Notes under the pieces: generated by a model | Seen by the model: only the letters and a program-made list of their open reading frames with translations | What the model was told of the DNA's origin: nothing | Database searches by the model: none | Source: Chloromonas sp. AAM2 | Lineage: Eukaryota > Chlorophyta > Chlorophyceae > Chlamydomonadales > Chlamydomonadaceae | DNA: 64,000 bases | Reading direction: 5' to 3' | NCBI GenBank assembly: GCA_004335635.1 | Contig: QAXH01001507.1 | Coordinates: 62,001 to 126,000, forward strand | Made by a program: the position numbers and the translations under genes | Shown here: positions 23,739 to 36,500 of the stretch, piece after piece | How the letters are laid out: each line of letters starts with the position of its first letter | Position numbering within the stretch: the first letter of the stretch is position 1

Positions 23739-24087
23739 CGACACGAGGACATACGTTCTAGCCCACATTGTATCCACCCAACGACAAGCATTGTGACAAG
23801 GCCCATGAAGCACTCACCTGCCCTGTGCCGGGCCTCCTTTGATGGAGTGCCGGTGCATTTGCATTTCTTTGCCTTGCACACGTCTTTCTCCGCAAGCCTT
23901 CAATTTCGTATATGCATACACCAGCTGGCGTCAACTGGTGAGCGTGTTGATTCCGACTGGCGGGGCGTTGTAAAACGCTTTTTTGTGGGTGTGTGGCTGC
24001 TGCCAATGGAATTGATGAGCCTGAAACACCGTCTACAGCTGCACCTGCACGTCAACTCCAGCACGCCGTGCGAACACGACACTTTCC
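23739..24087. promoter_or_regulatory. Shared upstream region of divergent RH50 and RsgA
   Basis: About 349 bp lie between the inferred starts of RH50 (minus) and RsgA (plus). Both genes act in plastid ribosome maturation, so co-regulation from this segment is plausible. No TATA box or named element is seen. The boundary depends on both first exons being right. Confidence 0.45.
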
Positions 24088-27000
24088 ATGTTGCGGCACG
24101 CCAGTGGGCACATAGCTGCTGGGGCTTGCAGCAGCTGTACCCGGCAGCTGCAGGTCCCACTTTTCCATCTAACCAGCGTATGCAGCCTTCATGGACACGC
24201 TAAAGGGCAAGCACATGTCATGCAGCAGTGCTCAAACATAGCTGGGATACGCACACCCAGTCCTTCTGACCCACACACGCTTACTTTTCTGACAACGCGT
24301 GGCCATGCTGCTCGCTTGAGACCTCTGCAATCAGTCGCTCAGGAGCATGCCAGCAGCAACCCTGCACCGCTACCCCTGACTTTCACAGGCCAGGTGGGGT
24401 CCAAGGGTCGGGCTGCAGTCTGCATGCTCTCAATCTGACCGGCCTGCTTGATGCTGCAGTGCCACGCCACTACCAGCCTGATGCCTGTGGCACCAGCAGT
24501 GGGCTGCAGTTCTTCATCCAACACACATGCAGCACAACATTTGGCAGGCCGCAGCAATGCCTGGCTCACCCTGGCTGTCGTTACCTTTGCCACAGGTCAT
24601 GAGCGCAGCTTCTAACATGGTACGAGTGGAGTTGGACCCCCTCACTAATCCCAGCGTTGCCAGCACCTCCGACACCAGCAGCAGAACCAATGACAGCACA
24701 AGCAACAGCAACAGCTCAGGCAGCGAATCACAGCAAGCAGCAGCCCTGCCGCGCACCCAGCTGCTCTGCAGCCTGCGCACGTTACTTAAGAAACTGAACC
24801 AGACAGTGTTGGTTGGGGACCGTGTGCGGGTGGGCTCTGTGGACTGGAACCTAGGAAAGGGACAGGTGCGTTGGTGCGCGCCACCGCAAGACAAGGCAAC
24901 AATCATAAAAAGGAAGCAGAAGGAGAGTAGGCTGTTTTTATTTCATGGTCCAGGCAGCCCACGTAGGCCCTCGTGTACACGTGTTGAGCGTTCCGATTGG
25001 AAGTCAGAGCCCAAGGGCCCTTAGACTATGTTGCTCCAGTTCTCCTCTCTGATACTGTGCACCCCGTCTGCCGGGCACTTGCTCATGCCCAGCCCTGCCA
25101 AACCATGCCCGCTTCTGCTTCTCTCCCCTGCCTCTGCCCGTATCCAGGTTGAGCACGTGATGCCGCGTCAGTCGGAGCTCACAGACCCTGCAGTGGCCAA
25201 TGTGGACTTTGCCCTGCTGGTCTTTGCGCTAAACAACCCACCGGTGAGAACACAGCAGCACAGAGCCAACCTTGGCCTTACACCAGCGAAGTACAGCATC
25301 ATTCCAGCTGTGCTTTTTATGGGCGTGTCTGTGCCCCCAAATGAGCCCTCCACACCCCATGTACTGATGCCACTCAAAGGGTTCTTGGCTGCAGCATCTA
25401 GTACCTGCTGTGTGGCAGCTGCCGGATGGTAGCTGCCGTGTGCTGTCGCCTCTGGCCAGCATGTGTGCCTGGCTAATTGTTTTCAGGTCCTCTGTAAAAA
25501 GCTTGGTGTGCATGGCTGTGTGTGTTCAGTTTGAGGAGGTTCAGGTGTCTAGGTTCCTGGTGTCCCAGGAGGCGAGCGGCCTTCCCTTCCGCCTGCTGCT
25601 CAACAAGGCGGATCTCGTCAGTCAGGAGGAGCTGGACAGGCGCGTGGCTCAGGTGTGCGCAGGACAAGGCAGCTCACAGGTGCCAACAGGCGTGTGTGTG
25701 TGTGTGTTTCATCTGCATCGTGCAAGAATACTGTATGAAAAACACGCAGCCAGCGTCTGTGAGAAGAGAACTGTCTGAAAACGTGTGGCAGCAGGCATGT
25801 GTGGGAGGAGATGACCCAGCACAGACCCCTACAGGTGCCGGGTGGTCCAAGATGTCATGTATAGGCATCACAATCCAGCATTAAGACCATCAGCTGCGAA
25901 GCCAAGTGTACCGGATGGTCTTCACATAACACAGGAACGCGGCAGGGGCAAGGCCCAGTGAGTCCCAGGCAGCAGCGTCTTTGCGTGTTGTGTCGCAGGT
26001 TCGGTCGTGGGGCTACGATCCCCTGGTGGTTAGCTGCGAGGGCGATGGGCGCGGGCTGCAGTCGGTCCTCAGGGCAATGGAGCAGCGCACTGCGGTGGTG
26101 GCGGGGCCGTCAGGTGGGGCCGGGGCAGTTGACAAGGGCATGTGTCAAGCTCGGGGGTCACAAAACGTAACCCAATGGACAGCCTAGCTGTCGCCATGAC
26201 CTCGTTGGCCCGGCAAACCATGTGGTTTGCTGGTGGCTGGTGGCTGATGCATGTACACAGGTGCTGGTACCTGCGTAGCCTCAACGTGTGCTGCTCGAGC
26301 AAAGTTTGTCGTGTTTTGTCAAAACCTCTGCAGCAAGGGCGTTACGAATCCATGTGTGACGTGTGCAGGCGCAGGCAAGTCATCCCTCATCAATGCCATA
26401 CGCTTAGGCCGGCACCGGCCGGAAAACTCCAAACATGACAGCCCCTCTTCCCTTTCCATTTCCTCGGCCTACGGCGCCCCGCCCACACAGTTTCGAGTGC
26501 CCGCTTCAGCACTGGCCGCTGCACAGCCTCAGACACTGTCTTCAACAGTGCCTGCTAACAACGCGCCCTTCTTAGCTGTCGGTGACCTGACGCGGCGCGG
26601 GCGGGGTAAACACACCACCACCACCATTTCACTCATAAAGCTGCCAGGCGGGGGTCGGCTGGCCGACACGCCCGGGTTCTCCCAGCCCTCGTTGGAGCAA
26701 GTCAGCAGCACGGTACGTGACAAGGGAATCGTAAGTAATGCTGTTGGGTATAGAGGCAGTTGATGGCACGAGGTGTTGTAATGCCTGGTTAGTTGTGTGC
26801 ATCGTACTGCAAGCACTGGCATGTAATGTCAGTTGTGTGTGCTTGTGACGACGACCGAGGGTGTTAGTCGCAATGAGTGGACGTCTTGGCCAACACTGAC
26901 TCCGCTGATTGTTTGTGGAGAACAGTTAACAGGCGTTGCTTTCGTGTCCTTTAGTGGCTGAAGTGAATCTTTGCGTGAGAGCTGCTCCAGTACCTTGCCA

Positions 27001-27607
27001 CACAGTTTATTATCAATCTCCTGGCTGCAGGAACTGTCCTCACTCTTTCCTGAGTTTGCCGAGGTCATCAAGCGTGAGGGCCAATGTCAGTTTAGCAACT
27101 GCCAGCACATGCTGGAACCAGGGTGCGCGATCAATAGCCATGATCCACCCCTAGAGCGACACTTACACTATGCCAAGTTTCTGCTTGAGATCAAGGTGAG
27201 GAGATCACAGTCGTATTGAGACGCAGTCCTCAACCGAACTGCTTTGCAGATAGTTCAAGCTAGGGTGATGCAATTGGCATGTGCTTCTGCATGGGACATG
27301 TAGAACGGTTCTGCGTTGAAATGCCCATCACCAGCGTGGTGCCCAATACTCACCATGGTTGCTAATGCGGGTGCGTTGAGGTCTGAATGTTTTCAACACG
27401 TTTGATTCGTGTTGTTGCCCGCAGGAACGGGAAGACAATGACATTAAGTCCATGCAGGCGGGCAAGCGAGCGAGAGAGGGCAACGCAAAGGTCAAGACAG
27501 TCAGGGGAGGAACCGTGCGAAGTGAAGTCAAGCTGGACACAAGCAAGCACAGGCGCACCTCACGAACACGAGCAAAGCAGCATGTCATGGATGCATGGAA
27601 CGAGTAA
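24088..27607 (+). CDS. RSGA: RsgA/YjeQ-type circularly permuted GTPase, plastid 30S assembly
   Basis: Eight exons (24088-24393, 24596-24865, 25148-25243, 25530-25652, 25999-26113, 26369-26712, 27031-27195, 27425-27607) join to 533 residues. RsgA GTPases release late 30S subunits during ribosome assembly. An N-terminal targeting-like region of about 95 residues leads to the OB fold (TGQ-VMSAASNMVRVELD and VLVGDRVRVGSVDW, interrupted by a Ser/Asn-rich insert). The GTPase motifs occur in permuted order: LLLNKADL (G4), VVAGPSGAGKSSLINAI (G1), RRGRGKHTTT (switch I) and LADTPGFSQ (G3). The zinc site CQFSNCQHMLEPGCAI follows. A basic Lys/Arg-rich tail ends the protein. Between G1 and switch I there is an insert of roughly 50 residues not found in bacteria. 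The start at 24088 is the first ATG in a frame that joins the OB-fold exon in phase. Confidence 0.93.
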
Positions 27608-29201
27608 GGACGGAGGAGATGGCGAGGCTCAGTACACGCCGCAAAGGTTGTGCCGTTGCAAACGCTGCAATGTTCAACTGGAATGTTGGTGACAGTTGTA
27701 AGAGCTGTAATATGCATGGGCTGGTAGCCATGAAGCTGATGCAAGAAGGCGGCATGGGCTGATGGCCTCCTGAGGTGAAGTCGATAGGGTATAGGCTACG
27801 TTATGATTGTGCTGAAGTGCGTTAGAGCAAGGCTGTCTCCTGCCGTCAACCACCTTTGAAACGTTGAACACAGAAGGTGACGCGCAGGGCAGCACAGGTG
27901 CTTGTTAACAAGCAAGCAGAGTGGCGTCCAGTGTGGACCTTACCACGTCCATCTGGCAAGGATTCACCTGGGCATGATACATGGTAGTCAAGTGTCTAGC
28001 TGGTGGCCACACGCAACGAGTGGGTGATGAGTTGTTTGCTGTATCTGAGTTAAGCCATAACCTCACAAGAAGGCTGGAACGGTGATGCTCCTGTGTTGCT
28101 ATCTGTCTCATCAACCATGCCGAACTCACTGTGCCTCTTGGGAGAGGGGTCAGCCTGGCAGCCCCGGGTCACAGACATGGAAAACCTGCGCCCCTTGCAC
28201 AAGCCTCAGCCACAAGCCTCAGACGGTTAAGCTAGCCCAACCCTGGTGCTTGCTTCGTGAAGTGTATCTGAGCTGCCCTTGGCGCTACAACTCGTGCTCA
28301 CCGCTGTTCAGGCAGCTGCACGTTGCAAAGAGCACAACAGGCGACCAAACTGTGGCCAAGCCTTTCTATGTGTGCACTATGCAGAGATTGCGTAATTAAA
28401 TGGATCGAATGTGCAGGGATTGAGCAGTTAAGGTTCCTTACAATGTGGGAGTGCACAGCAGGAAACATTTCCACGCAACTATGAATTTGCGCAAATATGA
28501 CTCTTCTCTAGTGAAGGGGAATTTAGCCGTGTCAGCAAGGGCTGATGACCCCCCCTTGTGGCTATCACCCCACAGAGCATCTTCCTAAGCGCCCCGTTAG
28601 CAAACTGTCTCTGAAGTTAGCTATAACAACGAAGTTATCTAAAACAATGATTTGGCTTACTGTCACCCCTACATCGCCATGTCAAGCACGAAAGTAGGGC
28701 GACCACAGCACTGCAACTACTCACATGCCAGGGCATGTTGAACCTGCTGTGATCAATTGTTGCGCAAATCAGTTCGCGGTCTCCAAGACATGTAAACTAC
28801 TACTACTACTACTAGGGAAGGTAAGTACTAGAGCCACCGCACCCTGTCACTCCACCCCTGTCACTCAACTTCAGGGCAGGTGCAGATGGCATCACGCTCA
28901 TCAGTATCCTGACAGCATTGTCATTGAATGGTATAAGTTGAGAGCGGTTCCCATGGTTTCATATGGTGTCAAGCTGTGCAGCTAGGCTGTTCGCAACAGG
29001 TGCACATGCACTGCAGACTGGCATTTTTGGAAACACGCTTTTGAAGCTGTGATTATTGGTCAGTTATCAGCATGGCATCAGGCGGACAAATGAGGCAGAT
29101 CGGAACTGCCTTTGAGAATGTCGGTTGACGCACAACCGTTTGCAATGATCGCTTTTGTTTATGACAATGCAGCACGTTGGACAGCTTGATCTAATTTTGA
29201 G
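27608..29201. other. Long intergenic region between RsgA and CSP41b
   Basis: About 1.6 kb. The left end holds the RsgA 3' UTR with TGTAA at 27697 and 27706, and the right end must hold the CSP41b promoter. There is a short (CTA)n run near 28797-28814. Open frames, the longest 105 codons, show no family likeness. I see no gene. Confidence 0.5.
27697..27701 (+). terminator. Putative poly(A) signal TGTAA for RsgA
   Basis: TGTAA at 27697-27701, about 90 bp after the RsgA stop, with a second copy at 27706-27710. Two copies close together strengthen the call. Confidence 0.5.
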
Positions 29202-32200
29202 ATGAGCACCATGAAGACAGCAGCACAGCAGACCCGCGCACTGCGCGGCGGCCAGGTCAGTGAGTCACGCTTGCATCTTATCTTGGGGTCACGAAATGTC
29301 TGCTTCGCATGACACACTGGCTCTTACAACGCTATGACACGGCTGGTGTGCATCATGCTATTCAGATGAGTCGCCGCAGCGCGGTGGTCGTCCGGTGTGC
29401 ACAGGAGCCCAAGAAAATTCTCATGATGGGTGAGCGACGCACAGTCTCTGCTGTGTGCCAATGAACATCTTAAGTACGAACGCATGGATCATGCATTAAG
29501 TGTTTTCTTGTCCATGTGCATGTCTCTCGCTGCTGCACCAATGCACCTGTACGATCATGCGCAGGTGGCACACGTTTCATTGGCCTGTACCTGGCCCGTC
29601 AGCTCGTTGAGGAGGGCCATGATGTGACTTTGTTCACACGTGGCAAGAAGGCTGTGACATATCAGATCCCGGATGACACTCCTGCTTCCTTTGCCAATTT
29701 CTCCAAGAATGTACATCACATCGCCGGTGACCGCATGGTGAGGCATGCAGACCAATGGAAGGGTAGCCGAGTACGGAATGCCGTGTCCAAGTATGGCTTG
29801 TGCTGGTCAACAAGCGCAAGGAGCAATCACACTCACGTCCCATGCTCAACTCAGCAACAAAGGCATGTGACAGCAACAAAAGCACGACATTTTCTTGTCC
29901 AGCTGTCGACTGACTTGTTGCTCGCTGCATCAACGGCTCCCACTCCCACGTCTGGCACAACAATAATAACCAGCAGTTGGGGCACTGAACTCTGGGAATG
30001 TGGGGCCGTCGAGCTGGTGTATGCAGCATCAATTGCATGGGAATCATTCAGACAGCATCTCTGCCTTAGTTGTGCTGACACCAGTATTGCCACCGGCATT
30101 CTGCGATGTGACGTGAGCCATGAGCCACCCAGCACATTACCGCTGTTTTTATTATGTTGCAGCCATGGTCACATCAGGGGAGGGATTCCAACCCGTCCAA
30201 CCTGCAAGTGAAGGGGATTGCAACTCTTGTGTTGATATTGCCATGGATGCATCCACATCATCGGCATTCTAAGTTCACTCACACAAGTCATCATGCTGAA
30301 GATTTGATGGCATTGCGAAACTTGAACCATTTCACCAAGGACTAAGGCGCCACTGCACTAGTTGCATGCAGAACTATGACGAGTTGCAGCGCAAGATCGA
30401 GCGCGAGGGCTTCCAGGGTGAGCGACGCGATAAGACCTTTGATAGGTACTGCGGTTCGTTCAATCAAGGGTTTTGGGGATGACCAGAGGCATGTGGCGGT
30501 CACAGGGACGAGCCTCAGGGGTGCAGAGGTTTGATGGGAGCTAAGGTGCATTGCGGAGCACCAATGTAGGCGCAGGTGTCTAGACCGTGCTGGACAGAGA
30601 TGTGAAGGCCATGCACGCACAACAATTCCATGACGATGGCAGTGCCTGGCCATCTGCCTCGCATGGGTAGAGCTTGTCAATGCAACGCTGGTTCTCACTC
30701 ACCATGTTGTGACCCGCTGGCTGTGCTGTCAGAATTCTTGACCGTAATTGATACTAGACTCTGTTCCGATTGGCGTGCAGTTGTGTACGACATCAACGGG
30801 CGCGAGGCTGTGGAGTCGGAGGCCGTGTTGCAGGCTACCCGGCCCACTGTGGAGCAGTGAGTTACCCAGGACAGGCTGTGCATAAGAGCGCGTACTATAG
30901 TACAGGCATGTATGGTCTAGTGCATGTGGGTCGTCTGCCATGGCGCAGCACTTTTTTGCTAGGATGATTTGTGCAGATCCGTATGTTTGACCTTGTGTGA
31001 TGGTACCCGACTCACAGGTACACTAAGAAGACAGGCTTGTACAAGCAGCATTGAAGACTATAGGCGCCCACCAAAGGCGAAATTGCGCTTTGCATGAACG
31101 CATTGTGCATGTACACTACACAATACAGACACCTAGAAGCAGCAGTGAGGCCTGCACAGGGACCAATGCCAGAGGCAAAGGTTGTGCTGTTGCACGTCCT
31201 GAGTTGCTGCTAATGCACGCTAAACACTCGTGTGCTTCTAACAGTGGTGCACACATTTCACCTCGTGTGTAGGTTCATCTATTGCTCCTCAGCGGGTGTG
31301 TACTTGAAGAGCGATCAGATGCCCCACTGCGAGGAGGACGCCACTGACGTCAAGTCACGCCACAAGGTGGGAACAGTGCAGAGCAGCAGCGGTAGGCAAA
31401 AGTTGACGTGTAAGGTGATTGCTAGCCATCCCTTACATTGCAGCAGCACATGTCCAGGCCAAACCGACAGCTGAAGCCATTTGGATGCGATTCGTTACAA
31501 GCAGGGGGCAATCGGAGTGGATTTGCCTCCTGCCAGCCTCTCGACTTCTGGCCTGCGAACCTGGCCTGTGACATTCTGTGTTCTCAACTGCCATCACCTG
31601 GCACTGCACATTGGCATTGTTCTTGAAGCCAGGATGTAGCACGTCAATCACACCTGCAGTGTTCCACTGATCACAACAGCGCAAGCTCCTCTACCACCCT
31701 AAGCACATCTACCACTGCACATCATGATCAATCAATTGATGCACGTTCTCATTGCTTCTGCTCCTGCAATCGCCCCTGCAGCTGCAACGTTGTTGCCCAC
31801 CACACCTGCATATTTTCGCACTGCATTGTCTGCAAAGATGCCTTTAAGGCCAGACCTCAGTGCGTCAATCACAGCTGCGCTGTTTGGCTGTCCACAGGGT
31901 AAGCTTGAGACCGAGGCCATGTTGGAGCGCAGCGGCGTGCCCTTCACCAGCGTTCGGCCCGTGTACATCTACGGCCCGCTCAACTACAACCCGGTGGAGG
32001 AGTGGTTCTTCCACCGCCTCAAGGCGGGCCGGCCCATCCCAGTGCCGGGATCGGGCATGCAGGTCAGGAGGGGTGGCAGCAGGAGACGTTGGGACAAGGG
32101 ATGGCACTGCATGTCTAAAGCATGCCGGGTGCCACAGGTTTGCCAAGGGTAGATCAAGACAGCAATGATGTGCTGTTCTCTGTGACATGACCACATGTCA

Positions 32201-33244
32201 TGTGGCATGCCAGTTTGTAGCCTGGAAAAGCAATGTGGATTGCAATGGATGCGTCATTCCTGTGGCTGTTGGTGGCCTATGCCTCAACCTGTTTTGTGAC
32301 TGAACCAAGCGCATAATGTTGGCTGGTCTTTTAGCTGACCAATGTGTCCGGTTCTGCTGACCTGTGTTTTCTCAGGTGACCCAGCTGGGACACGTGAAGG
32401 ATCTGGCCACAGCGTTTGTCAAGTGCTTGGGCAACAGGAAGGCGTACAACCAGATTTACAACATCTCAGGTGCGGCCTGATGGCATGGGTGGCCTGCTTT
32501 GGTAGCTGCGAACAATCCTGCTGCATATGCAACTCGTGATGCAATTCAGTAATCCTGTTGCACAGCTGTAAGTGCACCGATGGAGCCCGTGCTGGTTCAG
32601 GCGAGCGCTATGTGACCTTCAACGGCATTGCCAAGGCATGCGCCAAGGCCGGCGGCTTCCCTGAGCCCGAGATCATCAACTTCAACGCCAAGGACTTCGA
32701 CTTTGGCAAGGACAAGCCATTCCCACTGCGCGACCAGCACTTCTTCACATCGGTGGACAAGGTGAGGCTGACCATACTCCTGCACGTGCCCAGGAAAACA
32801 CCGAAGCAGTGCATGAGAGGGCAGCGGAATGTGGCTCCCTGATGTTGACCGTGTCTGCTCTGTGTGCATGTGGTGGTTGGACGGCAAAACACCTTTGTTG
32901 CCGCATACTGTTGCCGCACCTGATATGCATGCATGTAGCGGTTGAGGCCACTGCTAGGCCTGGTTCTCAAGCGGTGATTTGGCTGTCCGCTCGGGTGTCT
33001 GCCATGTTGGCGACAAAATCGTCTCCAAATGCAACTGTGTCAAACATCTAAGGCTTTCATGTGCTTGTCTGTTTTCCAACATCAGGCAATGACTGATTTG
33101 GACTGGAAGCCAGAGTTCTCTCTGATCGACGGCCTCATCGACTCGTACCAGAAGGACTTCGGCAAGGGCACCTTCCGCAAGGCCGCGGACTTCAAGACGG
33201 ACGACTTGGTGCTGTCTAAGCTCAAGAGCAAGTCCTATGCTTGA
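29202..33244 (+). CDS. CSP41b: CSP41b: chloroplast stem-loop RNA-binding protein (SDR-like)
   Basis: Ten exons (29202-29255, 29366-29429, 29565-29737, 30372-30417, 30781-30856, 31273-31375, 31898-32062, 32376-32469, 32601-32761, 33086-33244) join to 364 residues. CSP41 proteins are atypical short-chain dehydrogenase family members that bind plastid RNA, act as endoribonucleases in vitro and associate with 70S ribosomes and stromal RNA granules. The transit peptide is short (exons 1 and 2). The Rossmann motif is GGTRFIG in exon 3. Other hallmark blocks are VVYDINGREA, YCSSAGVYLKSD, RPVYIYGPLNYNPVEEWF, LGHVKDLATAF, DQHFFTSVDK and a C-terminal GKGTFRKAADF. Length and blocks match plant CSP41b rather than CSP41a. 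Very small exons (46, 54 and 64 bp) and long introns are notable. Introns 3 and 6 contain repeat-derived sequence. Confidence 0.95.
30176..30221 (-). repeat. 46-bp dispersed element with tRNA B-box-like core, copy 2, in CSP41b intron 3
   Basis: Matches 17729-17774 in reverse orientation with about five mismatches in 46 bases. The shared core includes GGTTGGAATCC on the minus strand. Its presence in an intron and in an intergenic gap 12 kb apart points to a mobile, probably pol III-derived, sequence. Confidence 0.6.
31620..31905 (-). repeat. Duplicated antisense coding-like sequence in CSP41b intron 6
   Basis: On the minus strand two segments give similar peptides: NTAGVIDVLHPGFK (around 31630-31670) and NSAAVIDALRSGLK (around 31855-31895). 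The second stays open for over 50 more codons and is Ala/Gly-rich. Both lie in one intron, antisense to CSP41b. This could be a decayed repeat-protein or transposon fragment. I cannot name the source. Confidence 0.4.
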
Positions 33245-33533
33245 TCGTCCTGTAGCAGCTGTTGTGCTGGACACGTGGGCACGAATCGAACGATCTCATT
33301 GTTTTTCCCCGACTATGATGACCAATTTTGACGCTGATGTAGCTGTAGTGATCAGTTGTGAGATTTTGTTGATCACCGTGGCCGATATAAGGAGCGCCCT
33401 GATGATACAATAATGAGCACTCATCATGTAAGGAAGTGTCTGAGGTGCTGCGGGAGGGTAAGGCAACATCCAGTTGAAATGACCGTCGGAAATGGGCCGT
33501 GGCAAGGCCCGCGACAGCTTGCGTTTCACTATT

Positions 33534-36500
33534 TCATACATCTGCACCAGCGGCACGTTTGCTCAACTCCATCGCTGTCATATCCGTGAGGCTCGTATGC
33601 AGCCGTGCCTTGCGAGCGCTGCGCTGCCCATACTGCGCTACTGTTTCAGCCTTGATGTTGGGTGTTGTCGCCACAGCAGTCTCGCAGCGCGTATGTTTGG
33701 TTGATGTTAGGGGCCAGCGAGGCCAAAGGTCCACCCACGTGTCGTCTGTGATCTGCTCCCCTGGTTCCAATGCGTGCGGCGGCTCCACCAGGCCGAGCTC
33801 CATCCTGCAGTATATGTATGTGCATGTATGAACCCTTCCTGTCGTAAGCATCTCATCCCTACAAGCTTGTTCTGCTCTGTCGCCGGCCGTCAAAAGTGCC
33901 TGAGAATGAGCGTCGACGGCTAAGCATGTGGACCAACCCGTCCTTCATTATGCAACCCAATCCCTAGACGTGTTGCCGTCCACAGTATGAACATCGGCAG
34001 CCTGTTGCCCATCGCTCACCTTTCCTGCCCTGCCCAAGCCACCATGGCTCCGTTGTCCGTGCACCAGCGAGGCGGCGGAAGCACGAGCGTGAGCCCAGCC
34101 TTGGCGGCCACCTCCCCCAGCTGCGTGCGAATGTGTTGATTACAAGCCACACCACCGGCAACCACTAGATGCCTGCGAAGACAGGAACTGCTCTGGGGCA
34201 CTCAAGGACGAACAAACGGCGGCGGAGACACCACAAGTGCAGGCCACCGACAGCATGCCTGCCTGCAACTGACCATTAGCCAAGTTATCCTTAGCGCTGA
34301 AGCATTCCTCCTGCACCAGATGAGCCCATGAGCAAGCGTCTTGACCACCTAGTCTGCCTGGCCGATGGACACTGAACAGTTGCAATCAATCAGACTGAGA
34401 GTGGATAGGCTTAGATGGAGTATCCAATAAGAAGCGACAAACATGAAGATGCGCTATGGCCCACCTGACACTGGGGTCTGACTCCTTAGCCCATGCTGTC
34501 GCTCGTGTCACTCGCTCGACCAGGTGCATGGTGGCCACATGCTGAAAGGAGGCGGCAATGTCAGCCTTGATCTGTGCAGGTTGGTCGGCACAGAATGAAC
34601 TCACGACACTCTCAACGGGTTTGTGAAGGGCAGCTGCATGCAGTCTCATGCCAGCGTGCCTCAAGCCCACCTTGCCCACACCTTGCCCATACCCCAGCAT
34701 GTATCATAGCTGTGTCTGACACCTGCCGGGCAGCTGTGCCAGCTGTTTTGCCTGGACTGCTGTATGTACACGAGTCCCAGAACTGCATGCTTTCAGCCGG
34801 CGTCCATACACATACCTTTTCCTTCCGGGCCGCTTCCTCATCTGTATGACTACTGCTGGCATGGCCCTGCCCACTGCTATCACCAGGCGCATGCTGTGCT
34901 TGCACAGCCGCTGTGGCTACCCCTTGGGTTGCATGGGCAGCGTTGCTGGCACCTGCAGCCGTCGCTTCAGTGGCAGCAGGTGGTGCTGTTGCTGGCGTCG
35001 CCTGGCCCTGTTGCGTCCCTGGTGGTGGATCCAGGGGTCCGCCCAGGTGTGCAGTGATGGCCAGGCGGGTGGACGTCTTGAGGCCAGCGTAAGAGAAGTC
35101 ACAGTTGGAGTACTTGCGCATGGGGACTACAAACCTGCACCAGAAGAGTGCAACATCGACATGGCAGCGTTTGCATGCATAACCCAGAAGCGACCCGCGT
35201 CTTGCGTTGTTGCCATACAAAGAGAGGGATGTTGTAAGCCAATGGAAAGCGTGCTGCCGAACAGCAAACGCTGAGCAACAGAACAACTAAAACGTAGAGC
35301 ACGCAATAACACTAATTCTTCCAGAGGTAAGAGGATGTTATGAGCAATGGACAAGCTTGCAGCGGTCTGCTACACAACACAACTTGAACGTAACTGCACA
35401 GCCCATGGTGCTGCCTATTCAAGGGAAGCGGGGGCGTGCAGCAGAAATGCGTCTTGCTGAGTGGCCAGGGTTGCAGTGCATAGTCTATGGCGCTTCGACC
35501 TTGCTCACAGCCAGTGCTTACTTGTACGCCAGGGGGTTCCCTTGTCTTGCCAGTGCCTCCAACGCTGCTCCCCCACTGGGCCGCAGATCCAGACCCAGCA
35601 GCCGTGCCACCTTGTCATATGCCTCACCTGAGCACATGGGCATGAGCGCATGGGCATGGGCACATGGGCATGAGTGCATGCCAGTGAGGGCATGGATATG
35701 AGCGCATGTCAGTGAGCGCATGTCAGTGAGGGCATGGCAATGAGCAGGAGCCCCTAGTGCATCATCACTCATCACCACATGGATTATGGCAATTCAACCC
35801 ACCTAGTGCATCATCCAGTGTGGTTCCCAGCTGCACGTACTGCCCCACCCCCTTGACCAGCAGCAGCAGGTTGTGGCCGCCCGACACCAGCAGGCAGAGG
35901 AAGGGAAAGGCGGGCCGCTGCTCCATGTCGGGCGCCATACGGGCCACTAGCGCATGCGCCTCCATGTGGTGTACGCGTATGAGAGGCAGGTGGTGGGCTG
36001 AGGACAGCTGCAGGGCTTTGAGGACGCCAACCTGCAGTGTGCACGTGCCCACAAACATGGTATCCTGATGACGCTGAAGGCTCTTCTTAACGTGATTCCT
36101 ATTCCTATTTTGATGGTATGCGGCTCCTGTCCTTAGGCTGTTTTCCGTACGCCATTTCCTTGCGCCTTATTTGTTGTTTTCCCTGTGCTATTTTTCTTAC
36201 ATGCTCGCCCTTCCTTATGCTATCTTGTTGAAGCTCAAAGGCTCGAGTGCTTTGACGGCCAGACGCACAGTCAACGGAATTGAACAATCTTGCCCTGTTT
36301 CCTCTCCCTTGGCACTTCTGGCCCCAGCCCATTATCCGCTCACCCTGAGGCACAGTCCCAGCCCTGGCCCCACAGTCACCGCCACCGCGTCCAGCTGCTC
36401 CGGCCTCACGCCCGCCCGCTCAAGCGCCTCAGACACCACCCGGTCTATTGCGGCCTTGTGCGCATCCATGGCAAGGTTGGGAACCACACCGCCTGGACAG

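Noticed and set aside
28082..28399. 105-codon open frame between RsgA and CSP41b
   Set aside because: Cys/Trp/His-rich composition without any family likeness, and no splice continuation.
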